Counted from the stretch's first letter, positions 35,200-45,933 are shown. The stretch is 64,000 nucleotides of DNA from Deinococcus budaensis (GCF_014201885.1 NZ_JACHFN010000009.1:10001-74000); one strand, 5' to 3'. The notes: generated by a model from the letters alone, not told the origin. Numbers and translations are program-made.

Positions 35200-35203
<4 letters not shown>
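34940..35203 (-). CDS. yidD: Membrane protein insertion efficiency factor YidD
   Basis: An 87-residue member of the YidD family, which aids YidC-dependent insertion. The family core [17 protein letters not shown], then [29 protein letters not shown] and GGFDPVP are all present, including the conserved Cys residues. The start is a GTG whose sequence overlaps the rnpA stop (GTGA). The TGA overlaps the yidC ATG. Translational coupling therefore runs through rnpA-yidD-yidC. Confidence 0.93.
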
Positions 35204-35658
<455 letters not shown>

Positions 35659-35734
35659 CGGACGGCGGCGGGGCCGTTCCTGCGTGGCGCTGGAGGGATC
35701 GGGATCTGTGATGGCCTGCTCCTGGCCGCGAGAC

Positions 35735-35879
<145 letters not shown>

Positions 35880-35956
35880 ACTGTGCTCTCCTTCTTCGCG
35901 GCGCGGCCTGCCGACCCCCCGCGCGACACTGCCCCCCTGGGAGGGCAAACTCCGGA

Positions 35957-35962
35957 AGTGTA
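35957..35962 (-). promoter_or_regulatory. Extended -10 (TGATACACT) for the rpmH operon
   Basis: TACACT preceded by TGA lies about 78 bases before the rpmH ATG, in the gap divergent from the flavin monooxygenase. The -35 is weak. Confidence 0.5.
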
Positions 35963-36083
35963 TCACGGGGGCGGGGCAGGCGGGAAGGGTGTGGTCAGGG
36001 CCTTCCCAGGTGAACCAGAGCCTTCCCGGGTGAAGAATCGAAGGGAGCCGTCCCGCGAAGCCGGGCGCGCCGCAGGAGGAGCC

Positions 36084-37697
36084 ATGCTGCCAGAGGCAGG
36101 AACGACACCAGAGGCGGGAAAGACAGCCGTGCTGATCGCCGGAGCCGGGCCGACCGGCCTGCTGCTGGCCTGCGAGTTGCAGCGCCTGGGCACCGAAGTC
36201 CGGATCGTGGACCCCAAAGACGGCCCGACGCGCGAGTCGCGGGCCTTGGTCGTGCAGGCACGCAGCCTGGAAATCTACGATCAGCTGGGTCTGGCGGCGC
36301 AGGCCGTGCAGGAGGGTCGTCCGGCCCGCGCCCTGCGGCTGTGGAGGGCGGGGCGGGAGCGCGGCGCCCTGACCTTCGGCTTTCCCTTCGGTCCGCTGGG
36401 CCGCGGCCAGACCCCCTATCCCTTCCTGCTGGTGCTCGAACAGAGCCGCAACGAGGCCCTGCTGGAGCGCAAGCTGCGGGAGCTGGGCGGTGAGGTGGCG
36501 TGGGGGTGGCGGCTGGAGTCCTTCGAGGAGCCGCGCGCAGACGGGCCTCTGCGCGCACGGCTGGTCGGCCCGGACGGCGAGCGCCGCGACCTGGACGTGG
36601 CCTACCTGTGCGGGGCGGACGGCGCCCACAGCCCGGTCCGGCACGCGCTGGGCACGCCTTTCGAGGGGACCCGCAGCCCGCGCACGCTCTTCGTGGCCGA
36701 CGTGACCGCGAGCGGGAAGCTGGACGCCGCCGCCCTCAATCTCAAGCTGAGCCGTTCCTCGCTGCTGCTGGCCTTTCCGCTGCCCGGAGCGGGCCACTAC
36801 CGCCTGGTCGGCATGGCGCGCGGGCGCGAGCTGGACGGCGAGGCGCCGACCTTCGGGGCGGTCCGGCCCCTGGTGCAGGGCGTTTTCGGCGTCACGGTGA
36901 GCGAGGTGCGCTGGTTCTCGCGTTACCGGGTCAGCCACCGGGTCGCGCGGCGCTTCGGGGCCGGGCGGGTCTACCTGCTGGGGGACGCGGCGCACGTCCA
37001 CAGTCCGGTGGGCGGACAGGGCATGAACACCGGGCTGGGCGACGCGCACAACCTCGCCTGGAAACTCGCGGCCGTGGTGCGGGGGCAGGCGGACCCCGCC
37101 CTGCTGGCGAGCTACGAGGCCGAGCGGCGGCCCTTCGCCCGCACGCTGGTGCGGACCACCGACCGCATGTTCGGCCTGATCTCGGCCGAGCATCCGGCGG
37201 CCCGCCTGCTGCGGGGCCTGCTCCCGGTCCTTGTGGGGCGGGTGCTGGGCGCGTCCGGTCCGCTGGCGGAGCTGGCTTTCGGCACCCTCGCGCAGCTGCG
37301 CCTGAGTTACCTGCACAGTCCGCTCAGCGTGGGACGGGCGGGCCGGGTGCGCGGCGGGCAGCGCCTGCCCTACGTGCCGGGCAGCGGCAACTTCGAAGCC
37401 CTGCGGCAGCCCGGCGCCGCGCTGCACATCTACGGGGTGCCCACCCCCGCCGCCGTGGCCTGGACCGCGCGGCGGGAGGACGTAGCGCTGCGGGTCTTTC
37501 CCTCCTCCCGCGCCGCCCGCCGGGCCGGGCTGGCCGAGGACGCTGCTTACCTGGTACGCCCCGACGGGTACGTGAGTGCGGCGCAGGCGGTCTTCGACCC
37601 GGCAGCGCTCGACGAGGTGCTGCGGGCGCGCTGGCATTGGCGGACCCCGGCCTCCTCTTCCGGCCGGACCGCGCCTGTGATTCCCACTTCACTGTGA
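36084..37697 (+). CDS. FAD-dependent aromatic-ring monooxygenase (PheA/TfdB-like)
   Basis: A 537-residue flavoprotein hydroxylase of the PHBH family. The ATG at 36084 has GGAGGA before it. The FAD-binding GAGPTGLLLACELQRLG is near residue 18. A second motif, LCGADGAHSPVR, is near residue 176. FAD ribityl motif GDAAHVHSPVGGQGMNTG is near residue 302. A C-terminal thioredoxin-like domain ends the protein, as in phenol and pentachlorophenol hydroxylases. Substrate is unknown; aromatic or polyketide-like compounds are typical. It is divergent from rpmH. It may be read through to mrp 48 bases later. Confidence 0.87.
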   Translation: MLPEAGTTPEAGKTAVLIAGAGPTGLLLACELQRLGTEVRIVDPKDGPTRESRALVVQARSLEIYDQLGLAAQAVQEGRPARALRLWRAGRERGALTFGFPFGPLGRGQTPYPFLLVLEQSRNEALLERKLRELGGEVAWGWRLESFEEPRADGPLRARLVGPDGERRDLDVAYLCGADGAHSPVRHALGTPFEGTRSPRTLFVADVTASGKLDAAALNLKLSRSSLLLAFPLPGAGHYRLVGMARGRELDGEAPTFGAVRPLVQGVFGVTVSEVRWFSRYRVSHRVARRFGAGRVYLLGDAAHVHSPVGGQGMNTGLGDAHNLAWKLAAVVRGQADPALLASYEAERRPFARTLVRTTDRMFGLISAEHPAARLLRGLLPVLVGRVLGASGPLAELAFGTLAQLRLSYLHSPLSVGRAGRVRGGQRLPYVPGSGNFEALRQPGAALHIYGVPTPAAVAWTARREDVALRVFPSSRAARRAGLAEDAAYLVRPDGYVSAAQAVFDPAALDEVLRARWHWRTPASSSGRTAPVIPTSL

Positions 37698-37745
37698 CGC
37701 CCGAGCTTGCCGCCTCCCCCCCCGCCGCGCTACTAATGGCGGGAA

Positions 37746-38795
<1,050 letters not shown>

Positions 38796-38796
38796 G

Positions 38797-39474
38797 ATGA
38801 CGGCCGTGCCTGCCCCGGTTCCGGCGTCCCCGCCGCCCGCGCCCGAGCGCACCAAGCAGCGGTTGCTGGAGCAGCTCAAGAGAGGCGGCCCGCAGACGGT
38901 GCAGGACCTCGCGGCGGGGCTGGGGGTCAGCGTGCCCGGCGCGCGGCGGCACCTGTGCGACCTGCAAGAGCAGGGGCTGATCGAGACCCGCACCGAGCGG
39001 CCCGGCGGGCGCGGACGGCCGCAGCACGTCTTCCTCCTCAGCGACCGCGGCGAGGCGACCTTTCCCAAGACCTACTCGACCCTGTGCGTGGACGTGCTGC
39101 GGCATATCCAGGACCTGTACGGGGCGGGGGCCGTGTTGCAGGTGCTCGACGCCCGCAGCGCGGAACTGGCGGGGCGGCTGGCCGCCGAGCTGCCCCCTGG
39201 CCTGACCCTGGCCGAGCGGGTCGAGCGCGTGGCCGCCTGGCTGACCCGCGCGGGCTTCGACGCCGTGACCGAGCCGGCCGGGGAGACCGGGGAGACCGGG
39301 GGACCGCCCGTGCTGGTCAAGCGCAACTGCCCCAACCTGACGGTGGCGCGGCAGTACCCACAGCTGTGCCAGAGCGAACTCAACCTGCTGGCGCAGGTGC
39401 TGGGTGCCGGGGTCGTCCGTGAGACGCGCATCGCCTGCGGGCAGGGCCGCTGCCGCTACCGGATCGGGCCTTGA
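38797..39474 (+). CDS. SufR-like HTH regulator with C-terminal cysteine cluster
   Basis: A 225-residue regulator. The N-terminal winged helix (about 20-85) contains TVQDLAAGLGVSVPGARRHL. The C-terminal end carries four Cys arranged C-x12-C-x22-C-x4-C, beginning NCPNLTVARQY. This matches the way SufR-family repressors bind an Fe-S cluster, although the spacing differs from the cyanobacterial SufR. It probably senses Fe-S status and may control suf or mrp genes. The ATG is one base after the mrp stop, so it is co-transcribed. The TTG start of the next gene overlaps its stop. Confidence 0.82.
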   Translation: MTAVPAPVPASPPPAPERTKQRLLEQLKRGGPQTVQDLAAGLGVSVPGARRHLCDLQEQGLIETRTERPGGRGRPQHVFLLSDRGEATFPKTYSTLCVDVLRHIQDLYGAGAVLQVLDARSAELAGRLAAELPPGLTLAERVERVAAWLTRAGFDAVTEPAGETGETGGPPVLVKRNCPNLTVARQYPQLCQSELNLLAQVLGAGVVRETRIACGQGRCRYRIGP

Positions 39475-40094
39475 GCACCCGGCCTGCCCCGGCGGTCCGC
39501 GCGGCCGACCCCTCGGTTCCGGGGCCGCTCTACAGCTTGGTCGCCTGGCCGCCCGAGGCGCTCGACACCTGGCTGCGGCGCACGCAGGAGCGGCTGGGCG
39601 TGCGGGGGTTCGGCGCGCCGCACCTCAATCTGCGCGCGCCCTTTCAGACGGACCTCACGGCGGCGCAACTCGTCGCGGCCTTCCGGGCGGCGCTGCGCGG
39701 CGCGGGACCCTTTGAGGTGCAGGTGCGCGGCTGGAAACGCCTGCCCCACCTGCTCTTTTTGGAATTCGAGCGCACCTGCGCCCTGCGGGAGCTGCACGCC
39801 CGCGCGCTGACGGTGGGGCCGTCCACCCGCGCCCCGCACGACGGCGAGGGCTACACGCCGCACCTGACGCTGGGGCTGGGCATCCTGCCGCGCGCCGAGG
39901 ACGAACTGTGGGCCGAGGTCCAGCCCCTGGTGCCGCCCGTCTCCCGCTTCGAGGTGGGCGTCTTGAGTCTGACCCGCGAGGAACGCGGCGAGGTGCAAGA
40001 AGTGCATACCTTTCCGCTGGGCGAGGGCGAAGCGCCCCGCGCCGTGCCGCCCACAGGCGCGGGCGCCGAGCAACACCCGGCGCCCGAGTCCTGA
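39471..40094 (+). CDS. 2'-5' RNA ligase/cyclic phosphodiesterase-like protein
   Basis: A 207-residue protein of the 2H phosphoesterase fold. The second catalytic motif, HLTLG, is canonical (HxT). The first reads HLNLR, with Asn in place of Thr, so activity may be altered. Strand patterns FEVQVRGWKRLPHLLFLEF and FEVGVLSL match the family. The start is TTG overlapping the previous stop (TTGA). The context (Mrp, SufR-like) does not suggest a specific substrate. The C-terminus beyond about residue 190 is low complexity. Confidence 0.72.
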   Translation: MSTRPAPAVRAADPSVPGPLYSLVAWPPEALDTWLRRTQERLGVRGFGAPHLNLRAPFQTDLTAAQLVAAFRAALRGAGPFEVQVRGWKRLPHLLFLEFERTCALRELHARALTVGPSTRAPHDGEGYTPHLTLGLGILPRAEDELWAEVQPLVPPVSRFEVGVLSLTREERGEVQEVHTFPLGEGEAPRAVPPTGAGAEQHPAPES

Positions 40095-40121
40095 AGCTGC
40101 CCCCGGCGAGGCCCCCCGCTT

Positions 40122-41216
<1,095 letters not shown>

Positions 41217-41222
41217 GGCCGC

Positions 41223-41228
41223 AGTGTA
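41223..41228 (-). promoter_or_regulatory. -10 element TACACT for leaderless aroF
   Basis: TACACT ends 6 bases before the aroF ATG, without a ribosome site. Confidence 0.6.
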
Positions 41229-41312
41229 GGGAGGCGGCCGGGGGGGGCGCCCCCAGACTGCTAGTCAAATGAAAAGAGTTGTCCAGGTCCGGGGTCAGGC
41301 TGGGGGGGGGGG

Positions 41313-41711
41313 TCAGCCCGGGGTATTCACCATGTGCGCCGCGACCCGGGAGAGCGCCGCGTACAACTCGCGGGCGTCGGCAGGCGCGATTCCGGGCGTC
41401 TCGCGCAGCGCGGCGTTCATGCAGGCCAGCCACGCCCGGCCCCGCGCAGGCGTGACCGCGTGCGGCAGGTGGCGGGCACGCAGCCGGGGGTGGCCGTAGC
41501 GCTGGTGGTACAGCGGCGGCCCGCCCAGAAAGCCGGTCAGGAAGGCGAGCTGCTTTTCGGCCGTCTGGGTCAGGTCGGCGGGAAAGATGGGGGCGAGGTC
41601 GGGGTCCAGGGCGACCCGGGCGTAGAAGCGCTCCACCAGCGCGGCGAGCGCGTCCGGGCCGATGCGGTCGTAGAGACTGCCCGATTGATTCAGTTGCATG
41701 GGCGCGGTCAT
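41313..41711 (-). CDS. glbO: Group II truncated haemoglobin
   Basis: A 132-residue 2-on-2 globin of the TrHbII (HbO) type, binding haem and implicated in oxygen, NO or peroxide chemistry. Visible are the B-helix Tyr (ERFYARV), the E/F region GGPPLYHQRYGHPRLRARH with the proximal His, and the G-helix WLACM with the Trp diagnostic of group II. It is directly followed by a run of eleven C (G on the plus strand) after the stop. The ATG is 6 bases after TAGCCT (leaderless). It is complete. Confidence 0.92.
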   Translation of the reverse strand: MTAPMQLNQSGSLYDRIGPDALAALVERFYARVALDPDLAPIFPADLTQTAEKQLAFLTGFLGGPPLYHQRYGHPRLRARHLPHAVTPARGRAWLACMNAALRETPGIAPADARELYAALSRVAAHMVNTPG

Positions 41712-41717
41712 GCGGCC

Positions 41718-41723
41718 AGGCTA
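41718..41723 (-). promoter_or_regulatory. -10 element TAGCCT for leaderless glbO
   Basis: TAGCCT ends 6 bases before the globin ATG; no Shine-Dalgarno. Confidence 0.6.
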
Positions 41724-41813
41724 GCGCGGCGGCCACCCGGACAAAGGAGCGGCAGGCCGTCGCCCCCGCGCCCTTTCCCCCGGCTTACCCGCCCCGGCTC
41801 CGCCCGCGCCCGC

Positions 41814-42839
41814 TCAGCTCCACTGCCACACGGCCGGTTCGTACTCGTAGGCCCCGCCGATCACGCGGCGCAGGTGCCCGATGGCCGGGAAGGGAAAGTG
41901 GTAGCCCGTGACCCACAGCCCCTCCTCCACCGCCGTGTTGAAGATGCGCTGGCGGGTGCGGGCGGCCAGCGGCCCGTCGGTGTCGAAGCCGATGTAGGCG
42001 CCCCGGTGCCTGAGGCTTAGCAGGAAGTGCCCCGCCGCGTCCCCGAAGACCATCAGCCCCTGGTCGCCGCTCTGGGCGCGCACGGCGAGGTGCCCCAGCG
42101 TGTGGCCCGGCGTGGCGACGGCCGTCAGCCCCGGCACGATCTCGGCGCCGGGCTGGATCAGCGTGAAGCGGTCGCGTAGACCGATCAGGTTGGCCTGCAC
42201 CGCCGCGTTGGGACTGGCCTGGGTGGTCCAAAACTGGAACTCGGCGGCGCCCATCACGTGCCGCGCGCCCGGAAAGGTGGGCTGCCCGCCGGTGGTCAGG
42301 CCCCCGATGTGGTCCCCGTGACCGTGGGTGATGAACACGGTGTCGATGCTGGCCGGGTCGATACCGGCGCGGGCCAGATTGGCGAGCAGTTGCCCGTTCG
42401 CGCCGCCGCGCCCGGTGTCGATCAGCACCCGGTGGCGCCCGGTCTCCAGGACAACCGGGGTGAAGTGGTTGACCGTGTTCGTGGCGGGCACGTGGTACTC
42501 GGCCAGCGTGGCGGCGAACTCGGCCTGGCGGTCGGGGTTGGCGCCCCAGGTCGGCAGCAGCGCCGCCAGCGGAGCGGTGCCGTCGCTGACAATCACCGTG
42601 GTCAGGTCCCCCAGGCGCTGGCGGTAAAAGCCGTTGCCATTCAGCGGCCCGCTGGGGGCGGCAGGAGCTGGAGCCGTCTGGGCCGGTGCGGTCTGGGCCG
42701 GTGCGGTTTGGGCGCGGGCCAGCGGCGCGGCGGCCGTGACCAGCCCGGCGGCTCCGAGCAGGCGCAGGGTGTCGCGGCGGTTGAGCGGGCGGACGGACGC
42801 GGCGTCGGCGGGGTCGGACGGGGAGCGCGGGTCACTCAT
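41814..42839 (-). CDS. Tat-exported metallo-beta-lactamase-fold hydrolase
   Basis: A 341-residue MBL-fold protein. A twin-arginine signal (NRRDTLRLLGAAG, then APLARAQ) directs export. It is followed by a tandem AQTAP repeat, encoded by 15-bp repeats around 42670-42720. The di-metal motif HGHGDHIGG lies near residue 172. A downstream HTLGHL and a C-terminal YHFPFPAIGHL supply further ligands. Substrate is unknown; lactonases and quorum-quenching enzymes are relatives. GGAGG lies about 10 bases before the ATG. An inverted repeat of ATGTC/GACAT lies over a TAATGT hexamer upstream, so the gene may be regulated by a DdrO-like repressor. Confidence 0.85.
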   Translation of the reverse strand: MSDPRSPSDPADAASVRPLNRRDTLRLLGAAGLVTAAAPLARAQTAPAQTAPAQTAPAPAAPSGPLNGNGFYRQRLGDLTTVIVSDGTAPLAALLPTWGANPDRQAEFAATLAEYHVPATNTVNHFTPVVLETGRHRVLIDTGRGGANGQLLANLARAGIDPASIDTVFITHGHGDHIGGLTTGGQPTFPGARHVMGAAEFQFWTTQASPNAAVQANLIGLRDRFTLIQPGAEIVPGLTAVATPGHTLGHLAVRAQSGDQGLMVFGDAAGHFLLSLRHRGAYIGFDTDGPLAARTRQRIFNTAVEEGLWVTGYHFPFPAIGHLRRVIGGAYEYEPAVWQWS

Positions 42840-42861
42840 AGCAGGAAACCTCCAACAGGGG

Positions 42862-42877
42862 AATGTCCTTTGACATT
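42862..42877 (-). promoter_or_regulatory. Inverted repeat AATGTC-N4-GACATT over a -10 candidate
   Basis: Perfect 6-bp arms with a 4-base spacer lie 23-38 bases before the start of the metallo-hydrolase gene. On the minus strand TAATGT, a TANNNT hexamer, overlaps it. The half-sites are those of the Deinococcus radiation/desiccation response motif, but that motif has a 3-base spacer. Confidence 0.45.
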
Positions 42878-42933
42878 AAACGGCCTGGGTCCCCCGGTGT
42901 GTGGCCTGGCCTGCCGAATTCCTTGAACCGGGT

Positions 42934-43608
42934 TTACCGGGGCGGGGGGGCGGCCTCGGCAGGCGCGGCGGCCTGCGCTTTGCCGCGCCGCAGCCCGTAC
43001 AGGGCCAGCCCAGCCGACATGGCCGGGCCGCTCGCCAGCGCAAAGGCCAGGGTGCCCCAGCCCACCTGACCGCCCAGCGCCCAGCCCAGCCCCAGCACCG
43101 CGAGTTCGACGCCGCTGCGGACGCGCGCCACCGGCCAGCCGGTCACGCGGCTCAGGCCCAGAATCAGCCCGTCGCGCGGCCCGGCGCCCAGCCCCGCCGC
43201 CACGTAGGTCCCGGTAGCGAGGCCCAGCCCCGCCACCCCCAGCGCGAACTGCGCCCAGCGCGCGGGCAGCGCGGCGGGGTCGGGCACCAGCGGCCCCAGC
43301 ACGTCCAGAAACAGGCCGATCAAGAGGACGTTGAGCACCGTCCCTGGGCCGAGGGGTTCGCGCAGCCGCAGCCGGGTGAGGGCCACGATCAGCACGCCCG
43401 TCAGGATGCTCACCCCGCCGATGCTCAGCGGCAGGTGACGGGTCACGCCGAGGTGAAAGGCCTCCCAGGGGGCCACGCCTACCCGCGCGTCGAGCATCAG
43501 CCGCAGGCTCAGGCCGTACAGGGCCAGCCCGAACACCAGGAGCGCGTACCTTCCCGGCCTCGGCAGGCGCGTGACGGCGGCGAGGGGCGCGCAGGGGCGG
43601 CGGGTCAC
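42934..43608 (-). CDS. YczE/YitT-like integral membrane protein
   Basis: A 224-residue polytopic protein of the YczE family (function unknown), with about five to six hydrophobic helices. Family-like motifs include GLSLRLMLDARVGVAPWEAF near the N-terminus and GLGAGPRDGLILGLSR in the second half. The GTG at 43608 is the most plausible start because upstream in-frame codons give a basic, non-hydrophobic extension; no ribosome site is present, so the start is uncertain. The last 20 residues are Ala/Pro-rich. It is divergent from the DUF2231 gene. Confidence 0.7.
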   Translation of the reverse strand: MTRRPCAPLAAVTRLPRPGRYALLVFGLALYGLSLRLMLDARVGVAPWEAFHLGVTRHLPLSIGGVSILTGVLIVALTRLRLREPLGPGTVLNVLLIGLFLDVLGPLVPDPAALPARWAQFALGVAGLGLATGTYVAAGLGAGPRDGLILGLSRVTGWPVARVRSGVELAVLGLGWALGGQVGWGTLAFALASGPAMSAGLALYGLRRGKAQAAAPAEAAPPPR

Positions 43609-43762
43609 GCGGGCGAGCGTAGCACTCCCCCGCCCGGCCCTGCCCGGCCTTGACCGTGGCCGTGTCTTAAGCTGCCCGCAGAGGCGGCTCACGGAGGGGG
43701 CAGGCCGCTTCCCCAGCATGAGGCAGGGCGGCTAGCCCACGCGGGGCCACCCAGGAGGCGGT

Positions 43763-44323
43763 ATGGAATCCCAGATCAACGACACCCTCGAGGACACGCT
43801 GAGCGGCCACGACTGGCTGGAAGACGCGGCGGCGGCGGCGCAGCCCCGGCTGCGCGAGGCGCTGGCGCTTTTGCCGCCCGGCGTGGTGGCGTTCTTGCAC
43901 GGCCAGCCGCTGGGCCATCCCCTCCACCCCATCCTGATTCACCTGCCGCTGGGAGGCTGGATCGTGGCCGGGCTGCTGGACTTTCTGCCGGGGCAGGGCC
44001 GGGAGTCCGAGCAGGCCGCCGACCGGGCGCTGCTGCTGGGCACGGTGGGCGCGGTCGGCGCCATCGCCGCCGGCTGGACCGACTGGTCGAACACCCGGGG
44101 CGAGGCGAGGCGCACCGGCCTGCTTCACGGCTCGCTCAACGAGGTCGCCTTTACCCTCAACCTCGCCTCGCTGTGGGCCAGAAAAAGGGGCAAGCGCGGG
44201 CTGGGCAAGGCGCTGTCGGGCAGCGCGCTGGCGCTGGCAGGTCTGGGCGGCTTCCTGGGTGGGCAGCTGGTCTACCGCCACGGGCTGGGCGTAGGCCACA
44301 CGCTGGCGACGCCGCAGGGCTGA
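43763..44323 (+). CDS. DUF2231 family membrane protein
   Basis: A 186-residue protein with four hydrophobic helices after an acidic, Ala-rich N-terminal 40 residues. The family motif GHPLHPILIHLPLGGW, with its conserved His residues, is at about residue 52. GWTDWSNT and RTGLLHG follow. Such conserved His could ligate haem or metal, but the role is unknown. AGGAGG precedes the ATG at good spacing. It may form a transcription unit with the next two genes, although 187 bases separate them. Confidence 0.8.
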   Translation: MESQINDTLEDTLSGHDWLEDAAAAAQPRLREALALLPPGVVAFLHGQPLGHPLHPILIHLPLGGWIVAGLLDFLPGQGRESEQAADRALLLGTVGAVGAIAAGWTDWSNTRGEARRTGLLHGSLNEVAFTLNLASLWARKRGKRGLGKALSGSALALAGLGGFLGGQLVYRHGLGVGHTLATPQG

Positions 44324-44510
44324 GGCGCCACGCCGCCTGCTCGTCTCCCCCTCCACGTTGCGCGCGGGCCAGCAGGCGGGCCGAGGTGGTCCCAGGAGGC
44401 TTGGTCCTGACGCTCCCCTTCGCCCCTCTGTGCCTGGCGCGCACCGCCCTTGGTCGCCGTCCGCGCAGAAGCGGGGGCGGCGCCGATTCCCCCTCTGAAG
44501 GAGCCTCGCC

Positions 44511-44669
44511 ATGACGGACCCCGCCCACCCCACCCGGACTTTTCGCCCCGGCTCCGAACCTGGCCCGGGAGGTCCGGACCACCGGCCCCGCGGCACCTCG
44601 CCGCAGCCTGGTCCCGCCGAGACCGGCGACGGCGGCGGGACTGGCGCGGCAGGCGGGTCAGGCCCATGA
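44511..44669 (+). CDS. Small Pro/Gly-rich protein coupled to the FmdE-like gene
   Basis: A 52-codon ORF (ATG to TGA) beginning MTDPAHPTRTF and rich in Pro, Gly, Thr and Asp. AAGGAG lies 7 bases before its ATG, one of the better ribosome sites in the region. Its TGA overlaps the ATG of the FmdE-like gene (ATGA). It is probably unstructured; no family is recognised. It may be a real small protein, or a translated leader that loads ribosomes onto the next gene. Confidence 0.5.
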   Translation: MTDPAHPTRTFRPGSEPGPGGPDHRPRGTSPQPGPAETGDGGGTGAAGGSGP

Positions 44670-45259
44670 CCACGCCCGCAGTCTCGCCCACCCTGCCCGA
44701 ACTGCTGCGGCAGAGCGCGGCCCTGCACCGCCACCTCTGCCCCCGGCAGGTGCTGGGGGCGCGCGCCGGGCTGCTGGCGGGCGAGTGGCTGGGGCTGGAC
44801 TTTCCACGGGCCGACAAGCGGGTACTGACCTTTGTGGAAACCGACGGCTGCTTCGCAGACGGCGTGTCGGTGGCGAGCGGCTGCTGGCTGGGCCGCCGCA
44901 CCCTGCGGCTGGTCGATCACGGCAAGGTCGCCGCGACCTTCGTGGACACCAAGACGGGGCGGGCGGTGCGCATCGCTCCCCGCACCGACCTGCGCGCCCG
45001 CGTGCGGGAAGCTCGCCCGGACGGGCAGAAGCGCTGGGACGCCTACCTGGCTGCCTACCAGACCTGGCCCGACGAGGCGCTCTTTGCCGTGCAGCCTGTG
45101 CGGGTCACCCTCGACCTCGCGGCGTTGATCAGCGTGGCGGGCCTGCGGACGACCTGCGACCGCTGCGGCGAGGAGATCGTCAACGGGCGCGAGGTCAGCG
45201 GGCCGGAGGGGACCTTGTGCCGCGACTGCGCGGGCGAGCGCTACTGGGAACCCGGCTGA
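44666..45259 (+). CDS. FmdE-family protein with C-terminal zinc ribbon
   Basis: A 197-residue protein related to subunit E of formylmethanofuran dehydrogenase. The family domain (about 8-140) has HRHLCPRQVLGARAG, then VETDGCFADGV and GKVAATFVDTKTG. A C-terminal zinc-binding module has CDRCGEEI and LCRDCAGERYW. In organisms without methanogenesis these proteins are thought to act in molybdenum-enzyme biology, but the function is not proven. The start overlaps the small upstream ORF. It is convergent with the acetyltransferase pseudogene, 3 bases apart. Confidence 0.82.
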   Translation: MTTPAVSPTLPELLRQSAALHRHLCPRQVLGARAGLLAGEWLGLDFPRADKRVLTFVETDGCFADGVSVASGCWLGRRTLRLVDHGKVAATFVDTKTGRAVRIAPRTDLRARVREARPDGQKRWDAYLAAYQTWPDEALFAVQPVRVTLDLAALISVAGLRTTCDRCGEEIVNGREVSGPEGTLCRDCAGERYWEPG

Positions 45260-45262
45260 GGT

Positions 45263-45805
45263 TCACCACACGTCCCCCTGCGAAAGTCGCAGCGCAGGTC
45301 AGCGGCAGCTGGAAGTCGAGGTCCCCGGCGGGCGCGTAGACCAGGACGCCGCCCGCCTCCTCTGGCGTGGGGACGATGCCCCCCGGCGTCCTCACGCCGA
45401 GCGGCCCCCGCCGCACGTCCCAGCCCGCTGCCCGGTGCAGTGCGAGGCCCTCCTCGCTGGCCGCAAGCGCCCCGAAGTCGTGGCCCCGCGCCACCTGAAG
45501 GTTCACCCGCCGCAGGATGGCCCGGCCGATCCCGCGCCGCTGCACCTCCGGGTGCACCCCCCCACCGCCTCGAGGTAGCCCACCCGCCGGGGCGTGTCCC
45601 CGACCAGCAGGGTCCTCTGCACCAGGGCCGCGTGCCCGACCAACTGGCCCTCCAGCCAGGCGAGGGTGTGCAGGCCCCCCAGCGCGTGGTCCCAGTCGTC
45701 CTCGCTGAAGTCGTCGCCCAGCAGCGCGCGCAGGGCGGCGCGGGCGGTCCCCGGCAGGTAGGCGGTGTGCCGTACGCGCAGCGAGAGGACAGGGGAGGTG
45801 GGCAT
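45263..45805 (-). pseudogene. Frameshifted aminoglycoside 2'-N-acetyltransferase [AAC(2')-I]-like gene
   Basis: The full 543-bp span, from the ATG at 45805 (preceded by GAGGG) to a TGA at 45263-45265, is the length of an intact AAC(2')-I gene of about 180 codons. Homology is spread over frames. The N-terminal part (DDFSEDDWDHALGGLHTLAW, then VGYLEAVG) ends at a 7-base G run, plus coordinates 45557-45563. The acetyl-CoA-binding part (VHPEVQRRGIGRAIL, then HRAAGWDVRRGPLGV) continues in another frame. A final LRCDFRRG lies in a third. At least two indels are needed, so it is probably decayed, not a single sequencing slip. Confidence 0.75.
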
Positions 45806-45903
45806 GCCCGCACCCTCGCTCGGTCCCGCCTGCCTTTCGTCTGGCGCTCCGCGTGGCCCCAGACACGGGAAGGGTGGGGGCACAGCCCGCCCAAGGCAAA
45901 GGG

Positions 45904-45929
45904 AAAAACACCGTCCGAAGACAGTGTTT
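45904..45929 (-). terminator. Intrinsic terminator of tRNA-Ala
   Basis: On the minus strand a 10-bp stem (AAACACTGTC with GACGGTGTTT, one wobble) closed by a TTCG tetraloop continues into T residues, 5 bases after the tRNA CCA end. Confidence 0.9.
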
Positions 45930-45933
45930 CATC

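Noticed and set aside
41302..41312. Eleven-G homopolymer
   Set aside because: It lies just after the globin stop, outside any coding frame and not at a promoter, so no phase-variation role is apparent.
42660..42720. Tandem 15-bp repeats in the metallo-hydrolase gene
   Set aside because: They encode an AQTAP linker after the Tat signal, a simple low-complexity expansion and not a mobile or CRISPR-type repeat.
44324..44510. Possible molybdenum-cofactor riboswitch before the FmdE-like unit
   Set aside because: The conserved riboswitch core could not be recognised. The 187-base gap shows only GC-rich spacer and the small-ORF ribosome site.
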